Source: Kribbella jiaozuonensis (GTDB lineage: Bacteria > Actinomycetota > Actinomycetes > Propionibacteriales > Kribbellaceae). From it: 64,000 nt of DNA. Location of the stretch: the NCBI RefSeq assembly GCF_005233875.1, contig NZ_SZPZ01000001.1:868001-932000 (forward strand), read 5' to 3'. Below, piece after piece: positions 9,813 to 17,219 of the stretch; position 1 is the first letter of the stretch, and the number at the start of each line of letters is the position of its first letter. The notes below the pieces were generated by a model, which did not search any database, had not been told where the DNA came from, and saw only the letters and a list, made by a program, of their open reading frames with translations. A program made the position numbers and the translations under genes.

Positions 9813-10441
9813 TCGCCGGAGTCGTCGAGCGTGATGTAGTGCTCGATCCGCGGGTCGTCCGGGTCCCCGCCGTACAACTCGACGAAGCGCCGGGCCGCGG
9901 GCAGACCGCCGTACTGCGGGTTCAGGCTGCCGCGCAGGCTCTTGAACATCAGGGCGAGGTCCAGGTAGCGGTCGCCGACACCGAGGCGGCCGAGGTCGAG
10001 GATGCCGCAGAAGCGCAGGGTGTCAGGGTCGATGAAGACGTTCGGGGCCGCGTAGTCCCCATGTGTCACCGCATCGCCGCGACCGGGGAAGGGCGACGGG
10101 AACGGACAGCCCGACAGCTGATCCAACGCGCGCAGCCCGTCCGCGATCGCGGCCAGTACGGCGGGGCGGTCGGCTGCCGGCCAGTCCTGCGACGCATCCC
10201 GGCCGGGCAGCTCCGTGGTCAGCAGCCAGTTGTTGCCGCGGTCAACGATCTGCGGACACGGGAAGCCGACCGAACCGAGCCAGGCCAGTCGATCCGCCTC
10301 GTCGGACACGCCCGGGCCGGCCTTGTAGTACAGGCGTTCCGACCCACGGTCGAGTCGCACGACCGTCGCTCCGGAGCAACCGACGTGGACCGGTTCGGCA
10401 TTTGCCGCGCCGAACCGGTCCTGGAGAGTATTCAGATCCAC
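9800..10441 (-). CDS. Compact APH(3')-like aminoglycoside phosphotransferase family protein
   Basis: 213 residues, GTG start directly after the chitinase TGA (TGAGTG), so translation is probably coupled. Features of the APH(3') family are present in order: CSGATVVRL nucleotide loop, LYYKAG with the ATP-binding Lys, WLLTTELPG hinge, catalytic loop HGDYAAPN (Asp and Asn kept), GILDLGRLGVGDRYLDLA metal-binding segment, and a C-terminal YGGDPDDPRIEHYITLDD tail. It is ~50 residues shorter than classic APH(3') enzymes. The missing part is the helical segment between the CPF motif and HGD. Whether it confers resistance or phosphorylates another substrate is unknown. Confidence 0.82.
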   Translation of the reverse strand: MDLNTLQDRFGAANAEPVHVGCSGATVVRLDRGSERLYYKAGPGVSDEADRLAWLGSVGFPCPQIVDRGNNWLLTTELPGRDASQDWPAADRPAVLAAIADGLRALDQLSGCPFPSPFPGRGDAVTHGDYAAPNVFIDPDTLRFCGILDLGRLGVGDRYLDLALMFKSLRGSLNPQYGGLPAARRFVELYGGDPDDPRIEHYITLDDSGDYMP

Positions 10442-11710
10442 TCAGCGAAGGTTACGGTGCAACGCCGAGATCAGCTCCCCATTTGAATCGCCGTCGAGGG
10501 ACCAGATCATCGCGCCGCCGAGATCGCGGTGCGAGATGTACTGCGCCTTGCGGGCCATCTCGACCGGGTCGTCCCAGGTCCAGAACGTCGTACCGTCGAA
10601 GAGCCAGGCGAACCCGGCCTTCTTGTCCCGGTAGACGGTGTAGTCGGACAGATGAGCCTTCAGCAGGCGGTAGTCCTCGGTGCCTGCTTCGTACGTCGCC
10701 GGCGCCGGGCCGGTCGACGGCTGGAACAGACCGTGGTTCGCGTTCGTCACGCCGGTCCAGCCGTGTGAGTAGAACGGCACGCCCATCACCAGTTTGCTGC
10801 GCGGTGCGCCGCGGGACAGGTACGCGTCGATCGTGACCTGCGAACTGAACTCCGGTGTGGTCGGGTCACCCTTCGGTCCGTCGATCGCGGACTGCTGGTT
10901 GGTGAGCGTCTCCCACGGACCGTGGTAGTCGTAGCCCTGCGTCGTACCGAAGGTCAGGTCCTTGAACAGCTTGCGGACCTCGAACCCCTTGTCGATCATC
11001 GTCGGATTCGCCGGCAGGAACGCGGTCAGGTTGTAGCGACCGGCGTGCCCGGACAGCTTGTCCAGCTGCTTGCGGTACTCGTGCACCAGCGCGGTGAAGT
11101 TCTGCTTGTCCTCGGGCCGGATCACGTTGCCCGGGTTGCCTTCGCTGGCCGGCCACTCCCAGTCGAGGTCGACGCCGTCGAAGATGCCCTTCGCGGCACC
11201 GGCGGGGAGGCCGGGCAGGTTGCCCTTGAGCCACATGTCCAGGCACGACTTCACGTGTGCGGCCCGGGAGGCCGGCGTGAGCGCCGCATCGGAGAAGTGT
11301 GCCGAGCCGGTCCAGCCGCCGAGCGAGATGCTGATCCGAAGCTTCGGGTACAGCTTCTTGAGCTCCTTGAACTGGTTGAGGTTGCCGTTGAGCACCTGTC
11401 CGGGCTCGTCGGCCTTGCCGTTCACACTCTGCTCGGCGCTGAACGGTCGCTGGTAGTCGGCCCACGCGTCACTGCTGATGCAGTTCCCCGACGCGTCGAC
11501 GAAGCCGAATGCGTAGTTGATCTGGGTCAGCCGCGCCGCAGCGCCACTCTTCACCAGATCGCTGACCAGGTAGTTCCGGTCGTACCCACTCCAGTTGGTG
11601 TAGTACCCCACCACTCGTTTGTCGCTGTCGTGTGCTTGCGCAGGCACCGCGACGGTCACCGGAACGACCATCGCCGCCGCCACCAGCAGCCCCACACTCC
11701 GACGTTTCAT
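10442..11710 (-). CDS. Secreted GH18 chitinase
   Basis: 422 residues from ATG at 11710; the longer open frame upstream is antisense shadow of the next gene. Signal peptide in residues 1-29 (MKRRS, hydrophobic core, VPAQAHD). The mature part is a single GH18 barrel: VVGYYTNWSGYDRNYLV start, ISISLGGWTGSAHFSDA, catalytic DGVDLDWEWP (Glu acid), QGYDYHGPWE, and AMIWSLDGDSNGELISAL end. It cleaves beta-1,4 GlcNAc links with substrate-assisted retention of configuration. No chitin-binding module is visible. It fits with the GlcNAc kinase/NgcE-like genes at 44-47 kb. The APH-like gene follows with no gap. Confidence 0.93.
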   Translation of the reverse strand: MKRRSVGLLVAAAMVVPVTVAVPAQAHDSDKRVVGYYTNWSGYDRNYLVSDLVKSGAAARLTQINYAFGFVDASGNCISSDAWADYQRPFSAEQSVNGKADEPGQVLNGNLNQFKELKKLYPKLRISISLGGWTGSAHFSDAALTPASRAAHVKSCLDMWLKGNLPGLPAGAAKGIFDGVDLDWEWPASEGNPGNVIRPEDKQNFTALVHEYRKQLDKLSGHAGRYNLTAFLPANPTMIDKGFEVRKLFKDLTFGTTQGYDYHGPWETLTNQQSAIDGPKGDPTTPEFSSQVTIDAYLSRGAPRSKLVMGVPFYSHGWTGVTNANHGLFQPSTGPAPATYEAGTEDYRLLKAHLSDYTVYRDKKAGFAWLFDGTTFWTWDDPVEMARKAQYISHRDLGGAMIWSLDGDSNGELISALHRNLR

Positions 11711-11791
11711 CTGCAACCCCCATCGGACGGTCTGTGCGCACACAGTAGGACCGCCCAACGACTTACACAATGTCTCTGCAAAAACTGGTCC

Positions 11792-12916
11792 ATGGCCCCG
11801 CCTCTGGCTGATCAGAAGTTGGCCGACGCGCTTGCCGCCGGGCGGGCTCCTGGGCCGGAGCGGTCGCTGGGTGCGTTCCTGCTGTCGTTGCCTGTGCTCC
11901 TGGTGCCGTTGCCGCTCTTCGTCGGTGGTGTGGCGCTGCTCGTGTTCTACCGGCCGCTCTTGTTCGCTGCGCCGTTCGCGGCGATCGCGTTTGTCTTCAC
12001 GGCGATCTTCCGGCCTCGCATCAAGCGGCTTCCCGCCGCAGCGCAGGCGGTGACCAGAGAGCGAGCTCCCCAGCTGTACGACGTACTCGACCGCCTGGCC
12101 GCGCAGACCGCCACACCGAAGCTCGGCAGCGTCGTGGTGACCACCGACACGTGGATCGCCGTCGACCGGATCGGCTGGCGGTACCGCCGCGTGCTGCGAC
12201 TCGGCCTGCCGGCCTGGGCCATGCTCAGCCCGCAGGAGCGGTACGCCGTCCTCGCCCACGCCCTGTACGACGACCAGCGCGGAACCCACGACCGCATCCT
12301 CGGCGCCGCGGAGCACATCCTCGACGAGCTGGCCGCGACCGTACAGCCGGGAGCGCTCGACTCGGCCGGAAACGGGAAGCTCAAGTCGTCGGAGGGCGTG
12401 GTCGTCCTGGTCGGACAGGGGAGTGACGACCAGGTCCTCCACAGCCGTCTGGTGAAGATCGCCAGCGTCGTCTTCGGACCGCCGATCCGCGGGTACCGCC
12501 GGCTGCTGCGCAGGCTGGACCTGACCGGCAGCCAACGGCGCGAATACCGGATCGACCGGCAGGTCTCCGAGCTGGCCGGCTCGGAGCCGACGGCTCGATC
12601 GCTGGAGCGCGTGCTGCTCGCCGGCACCTGCTACCGCGCGCTCGCCCGCGCCGTCCGGTTCGAGCCGGGCAGCGATCCGCTCGACGTACTCCGCCGTACC
12701 GCAGCCGGGATCCCCGACCACGAGTTTGTCCGACTGCTGCGCTTGGACGAGGCCCGCAACGGCCGCACCGACGTGGACCATCCGCGGACCGCGCTACGCA
12801 CGCGCCTGCTCCGCGCCAACCCGACGCCGACGACCGCCGTCTTCGCGCCGTCGAAGGACGACGAACTGGCGACGGCCGCCCGAGCCGCCGCGGCGTACCT
12901 CCGCGACCACGACTGA
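11792..12916 (+). CDS. M48-like membrane protein with degenerate protease motif
   Basis: 374 residues from ATG at 11792, divergent from the chitinase (81 bp between starts). Two hydrophobic helices at about residues 27-70 are followed by a soluble domain like M48 (HtpX-type) peptidases: RAPQLYDVLDRLAAQTATPKL, WAMLSPQERYAVLAHALYDDQRG. The expected zinc motif HExxH reads HALYD, so the catalytic Glu and second His are missing. It is therefore probably not a protease. The rest of the frame is intact with normal codon use, so it is a maintained non-enzymatic homolog rather than a recent pseudogene. Confidence 0.75.
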   Translation: MAPPLADQKLADALAAGRAPGPERSLGAFLLSLPVLLVPLPLFVGGVALLVFYRPLLFAAPFAAIAFVFTAIFRPRIKRLPAAAQAVTRERAPQLYDVLDRLAAQTATPKLGSVVVTTDTWIAVDRIGWRYRRVLRLGLPAWAMLSPQERYAVLAHALYDDQRGTHDRILGAAEHILDELAATVQPGALDSAGNGKLKSSEGVVVLVGQGSDDQVLHSRLVKIASVVFGPPIRGYRRLLRRLDLTGSQRREYRIDRQVSELAGSEPTARSLERVLLAGTCYRALARAVRFEPGSDPLDVLRRTAAGIPDHEFVRLLRLDEARNGRTDVDHPRTALRTRLLRANPTPTTAVFAPSKDDELATAARAAAAYLRDHD

Positions 12917-12972
12917 CGAGATCCGTCAATCGATCGCCTGCCCGGCCGGGGTCGACGGATAGGGTCGCGGAC

Positions 12973-13680
12973 ATGACTGTTGCAGCGGATCTCGCGCCGA
13001 CCGGCGTACTGCGGGCCTCGATCAACCTCGGCAACCCGGTGCTGGCGAACGGTACGCCGGACGCGCCCGGCGGGGTCACCGTGGACATCGCCCGCGAGCT
13101 GGCCGAACGCCTGGAGCTACCGCTCGAGCCGGTCTGTTTCGACGCGGCGCGGAAGTCGTTCGAGGCGATGACGAGCGGGCAGGCCGACATCTGCTTCCTC
13201 GCGATCGACCCGGCCCGCGCGGAAGAGGTCGCCTTCACCGCGCCGTACGTGGTGATCGAGGGTGTGTACGCCGTACCGCGGGACTCAAAGCTGACCACAG
13301 TCGCCGACGTCGACACCGACGGCGTGCGGATCGGGGTGAAGCAGGGGTCGGCGTACGACCTCTACCTGACCAGAACGTTGCAGCAGGCAACGGTTGTGCG
13401 CGGGGACGAGGGCGTCGACGTGTTCCGGGTCGAGGGGCTCGAGGCGGCGGCCGGGATCCGGCAGCCGATCACGCAGTACGTCGCCGAGCACCCCGACCTC
13501 CGCGTGATCGACGAGCGGTTCATGCAGATCCAGCAGGCCGTCGGCACCGCGAAGGCGAAGCACCCCGACACCGTCGCGTACCTCCACGCCGTGATCGAGG
13601 ACCTCAAGTCCTCCGGCTTCATCGCCGCCTCCCTTGCCGCTTCGGGTCAGGCGGACGCGATGGTGGCCCCGCCTGCCTGA
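12973..13680 (+). CDS. Family-3 solute-binding-protein-like protein without signal peptide
   Basis: 235 residues. The fold is that of amino-acid-type periplasmic binding proteins (SBP_bac_3): LRASINLGNPVLA, DIARELAERLELPLEPV, DICFLAIDPARAEEVAFTAPYV, VRIGVKQGSAYDLYL. There is no signal peptide and no lipobox: the binding domain begins at about residue 10. No ABC permease or ATPase is adjacent. It may be a cytosolic sensor or enzyme subunit, or the true start may lie elsewhere, though no in-frame hydrophobic stretch is visible upstream. Function unknown. Confidence 0.78.
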   Translation: MTVAADLAPTGVLRASINLGNPVLANGTPDAPGGVTVDIARELAERLELPLEPVCFDAARKSFEAMTSGQADICFLAIDPARAEEVAFTAPYVVIEGVYAVPRDSKLTTVADVDTDGVRIGVKQGSAYDLYLTRTLQQATVVRGDEGVDVFRVEGLEAAAGIRQPITQYVAEHPDLRVIDERFMQIQQAVGTAKAKHPDTVAYLHAVIEDLKSSGFIAASLAASGQADAMVAPPA

Positions 13681-13708
13681 ACCCCGTTGCCCTTACGGAC
13701 AGTAGTCA

Positions 13709-13722
13709 GGCAGGAACCTGCC
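13709..13722. promoter_or_regulatory. Short perfect inverted repeat upstream of the first subtilase
   Basis: GGCAGGAACCTGCC is a 6-bp perfect dyad with an AA centre, followed at 13724 by another GGCAGG. It lies in the 169-bp gap between the binding-protein gene and the subtilase gene. It could be an operator for the subtilase or a weak transcript-end hairpin of the upstream gene (no T-run follows). Confidence 0.35.
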
Positions 13723-13849
13723 GTGGCAGGTGGTGCAGGCAACCTTTTGGTCCAGTCCGGACATCTACCGGTGAGTGGTCGTCCGGCTCCGCTCCGTGAG
13801 GCGACGTCGGGCGGCCCGATGTGAGGACAACGATCGGGAGGGACTCATC

Positions 13850-16800
13850 GTGGTATCCACACTACGATCGAGGCGCCTCGGCGTAGCCGCCGTCGCCTCG
13901 ATCGCCGCCTTGAGCCTCGGGCTCTCCGCCCCGGGCCATGCATCCGCAGTACCGCAACCTCATCCACTGGCCGCAAAGACGGCCAAGCCGAAGGATCAAA
14001 GCGTCACGCTGATCACCGGTGACCGCATCACGCTGAAGGGCGGCGATCCGGCCAAGCCCGCGGTGCAACCAGGCGCCGGCCGGACCAACGTCGCGTTCAG
14101 CTCGTACCGCCTGAAGGACCACCTGTACGTCGTACCGTCGGACGTCCGCGAGCAACTGTCCACCGGCAAGCTCGACAACCGCCTGTTCGACGTGACCGCC
14201 CTGATCAAGGACGGGTACGACGACAAGCCGCTGCCGCTGATCGTCACGTACAGCGGGAAGACTCAGAAGCGGGCCGCGATCCCGGGCGCGACGGTCTCGC
14301 GCCAACTGCCGGTCATCAACGGTGCCGCGATGACGGCCACCAAGCCCGCAAGCGTCCTGAGCGCGGCCGGAATCGACAAGATCTGGCTCGACGGCAAGCG
14401 CAAGGTCACGCTCGACCAGTCGGTCCCGCAGATCGGCGCACCGATCGCCTGGCAGGCCGGCTACACCGGCAAGGGCATCCCGGTCGCCGTCCTCGACACC
14501 GGCATCGACAAGTCGCACCCGGATCTCGCGACCCAGGTGGTCGGCGAGAAGAACTTCACCGACGCACCCGACGGGGACCACTTCGGCCACGGCACCCACG
14601 TCGCCTCCACGATCGCCGGTACGGCGGCCGCGTCGAACGGCAAGTACAAGGGCGTGGCTCCCGACGCGAGGCTGTACGACGGGAAGGTCTGCGACGACTT
14701 CGGTGGCTGCCCGGACTCGGCGATCCTGGCCGGCATGGAGTGGGCCGCGACCGAGGTCAAGGCCAAGGTCGTGAACCTGAGCCTCGGCGGCACCGACACC
14801 CCGGGCATCGACCCGCTCGAGGAGGCCGTGAACCGGCTGACCGCCGAGACCGGCACGCTGTTCGTGATCGCCGCCGGCAACGACGGACCGACCGAGCGCA
14901 CCATCGGTTCCCCGGGCAGCGCGGACGCCGCGCTCACGGTCGGCGCCGTCGACAAGCAGAACGGGCTGGCCGACTTCTCCAGCCGTGGCCCGCGCGTTGG
15001 GGACAGCGCGGTGAAGCCGGACATCAGCGCACCCGGTGTGTCGATCGTCGCCGCCAAGGCGAAGGACTCGATCATCGGCGAGCCGGTCGGCGACGAGTAC
15101 CTGCGCCTCGACGGTACGTCGATGGCGACGCCGCACGTGGCCGGATCGGCCGCGATCCTGGCCCAGGAACACCCGGACTGGAAGGCCGCCGAGCTCAAGG
15201 GCGCGCTGATGGGTTCGGCCAAGCCGACCGACGACCAGACCGCGTTCGAGCAGGGCGCCGGCCGGGTAGATGTTGCCAAAGGCATCAAGCAGACCGTGAT
15301 CGCCGAACCCGGCAACGTCTCGTTCGGTACGGCGGTCTGGCCGCACGACGACGACACCCCGGTCACCAAGACGCTGACCTACCGCAACCTCGGCGACCAG
15401 CCCGTCACGCTGAACCTGGCCGCGTCACTGAACGGCCCGGACGGGAACCCGGCGCCCGCGGATGCGCTGAAGCTGAGCGCGACCTCCGTCACCGTCCCCG
15501 CAGGCGGTACGGCGTCCGTACAGGCGACGTCGGACACCAAGCACAACGGCCCCGACGGCCTGTACTCCGGCCGCATCACCGCGACCAGTGGCGACACCAC
15601 AGTCACCAGCGCGATCGGCGTGGAGAAGGAGCAGGAGAGCTACACCCTGACGCTGAAGGCGATCGGTCCGGACGGCAAGCCCGCTCCGGTCGACGGTGTG
15701 CTGACCGCGATGGACCGGAACTTCTTCCAGTTCCTCGGCGACGGCAGCGACACGATCTCGATGCGGCTGCTGAAGGGTGAGTACCTGGCGCAGGCCAGCC
15801 AGTTCATCGAGCAGCCGGACGGCAGCTTCGTCAGCTACAGCCTGGTCCAGCCGTCCATCCAACTGGCCAAGGACACCACGGTGGTGTTCGACGCGCGGAC
15901 CGCCAAGCAGGTCAAGGTGACCGTGCCACAGGCGGACGCGAAGGTCGCGCTCGGCGACGTCGGGTTCGACCGTACGTCGGCCGACGGCAACATCGGATTC
16001 GGCTACGCGGGTCTCGTATCCGACTTCGACGCCGTCTACAGCGCACAGCTCGGTCCCGCGCTGCCGCCGGAGCAGCTCACCGGCCATGTCGCGTCGCAGT
16101 GGGCGAAGCCGGACGCGAACGGTTCCTTCAACAACTCGCCGTACGTCGTCGGTCAGCTGAACACGTTCCCCGGACGCTTCCCGACCGGGTTCGTGCGGGC
16201 GGTCAAGGCGAAGGACCAGGCCGTCGTCAAGCAGACCACCAACGCCACGAGTGACCGGGCCGTCGAGCGGATCCTGATCGGCAACGGGCCGGGGATGAAC
16301 GGCAGTTGGTCGCCGGTCCTCGACTACGGCAAGGCCCCGCTGACCACGACGCTGTACGCCGAGGCCAAGCCGGCCACCTGGCAGCTCGAGACGGACGAGA
16401 TCGTCCCGAGTACGGACCCGAACGATCCGTTCCCGCAGACGATCAGCCGGCTGATGTCGCCGGTGAAGTCGTACCGGGCCGGCACGTCGTACCGGGAGCG
16501 GTTCAACGCCGCCGCCTTCACGACGGCGCCGGATCTCGCGGCCCGGGCCCAGAACGACCTGATCGTGTCCGCCTTCGGTCTCGCCGATGCGGACGGGAAC
16601 AACGGCTACAGCGCCACGGATGCGGAGTCCAGCAAGCTGATCCGGGACGGGCAGGTCGTCGCCGAGTCGCCGTACTTCGGGTACGTCGAGGCGACCGGGC
16701 TGCCCGCGGAGAAGTCGACGTACACGCTGGAATCGACGCAGACGCGACAGTCGTTCAGCACGTTCAGCACCAGGATGGATCTGCGCTGGACGTTCTCCTC

Positions 16801-17149
16801 GGCGGCGACCACCGAGCAGTCGGCGCTGCCGTTGCTCGGGATCCGTTTCCGGCCGACGGTCGACAGCCACAACGTGGCCGAGCGCAAGCCGGTCACCGTG
16901 CTGCCGCTCGTGGTCGAGGCGCAGCCCGGGCAGTCGCTGCCGAAGATCCGGAAGCTGACGGTCCAGGTCTCCGGTGACGACGGCAAGACCTGGCACGACG
17001 CCGCGGTCGCGCCGACCGGGCACGGCGGCTACAAGGCGATCTTCGTGACGCCGAAGGGCGCCAAGGGGATCTCGCTGAAGTCCCACCTGGTCGACGGCGC
17101 CGGCAACATTACGGAACTGACCGTTATCGGCGCCTATCCGTTGGGCTGA
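13850..17149 (+). CDS. Secreted S8 subtilisin-like serine protease, copy 1
   Basis: 1099 residues from GTG at 13850, behind GGGAGGG at 13836-13842. Signal peptide in residues ~1-33 ending near GHASA. A pro-region of ~170 residues (SVTLITGDRITLKGGD onward) precedes the catalytic domain: Asp in VAVLDTGID (~215), His in GHGTHVAST (~250), oxyanion Asn in AAGNDGP (~343), Ser in GTSMATPHVAG (~423). After ~residue 480 come ~600 residues of beta-rich domains, probably for substrate or surface binding. It is a tandem paralog of the next gene, with nearly identical spacing of catalytic residues. Likely degrades extracellular protein. Confidence 0.93.
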   Translation: MVSTLRSRRLGVAAVASIAALSLGLSAPGHASAVPQPHPLAAKTAKPKDQSVTLITGDRITLKGGDPAKPAVQPGAGRTNVAFSSYRLKDHLYVVPSDVREQLSTGKLDNRLFDVTALIKDGYDDKPLPLIVTYSGKTQKRAAIPGATVSRQLPVINGAAMTATKPASVLSAAGIDKIWLDGKRKVTLDQSVPQIGAPIAWQAGYTGKGIPVAVLDTGIDKSHPDLATQVVGEKNFTDAPDGDHFGHGTHVASTIAGTAAASNGKYKGVAPDARLYDGKVCDDFGGCPDSAILAGMEWAATEVKAKVVNLSLGGTDTPGIDPLEEAVNRLTAETGTLFVIAAGNDGPTERTIGSPGSADAALTVGAVDKQNGLADFSSRGPRVGDSAVKPDISAPGVSIVAAKAKDSIIGEPVGDEYLRLDGTSMATPHVAGSAAILAQEHPDWKAAELKGALMGSAKPTDDQTAFEQGAGRVDVAKGIKQTVIAEPGNVSFGTAVWPHDDDTPVTKTLTYRNLGDQPVTLNLAASLNGPDGNPAPADALKLSATSVTVPAGGTASVQATSDTKHNGPDGLYSGRITATSGDTTVTSAIGVEKEQESYTLTLKAIGPDGKPAPVDGVLTAMDRNFFQFLGDGSDTISMRLLKGEYLAQASQFIEQPDGSFVSYSLVQPSIQLAKDTTVVFDARTAKQVKVTVPQADAKVALGDVGFDRTSADGNIGFGYAGLVSDFDAVYSAQLGPALPPEQLTGHVASQWAKPDANGSFNNSPYVVGQLNTFPGRFPTGFVRAVKAKDQAVVKQTTNATSDRAVERILIGNGPGMNGSWSPVLDYGKAPLTTTLYAEAKPATWQLETDEIVPSTDPNDPFPQTISRLMSPVKSYRAGTSYRERFNAAAFTTAPDLAARAQNDLIVSAFGLADADGNNGYSATDAESSKLIRDGQVVAESPYFGYVEATGLPAEKSTYTLESTQTRQSFSTFSTRMDLRWTFSSAATTEQSALPLLGIRFRPTVDSHNVAERKPVTVLPLVVEAQPGQSLPKIRKLTVQVSGDDGKTWHDAAVAPTGHGGYKAIFVTPKGAKGISLKSHLVDGAGNITELTVIGAYPLG

Positions 17150-17167
17150 GCACGCAACCCCGGAGAC

Positions 17168-17202
17168 CGGTTGTCACGTTTAGAGAGTCGCGCAGACAAC
17201 CG
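17168..17202. promoter_or_regulatory. 8-bp inverted repeat between the two subtilase genes
   Basis: CGGTTGTC at 17168-17175 and GACAACCG at 17195-17202 are perfect complements 19 bases apart, just upstream of the GGGAGG ribosome site and GTG of the second subtilase. It could be an operator or an mRNA hairpin controlling the second copy. There is no T-run, so it is not a typical terminator. Confidence 0.45.
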
Positions 17203-17219
17203 ATTTCTGGGGAGGCCCT

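Noticed and set aside
11784..11799. ACTGGTCCATGGCCCC as a DasR-type (dre) site near the chitinase
   Set aside because: Only the left half fits the 16-bp consensus (about 10 of 16), and it overlaps the start codon of the divergent gene.
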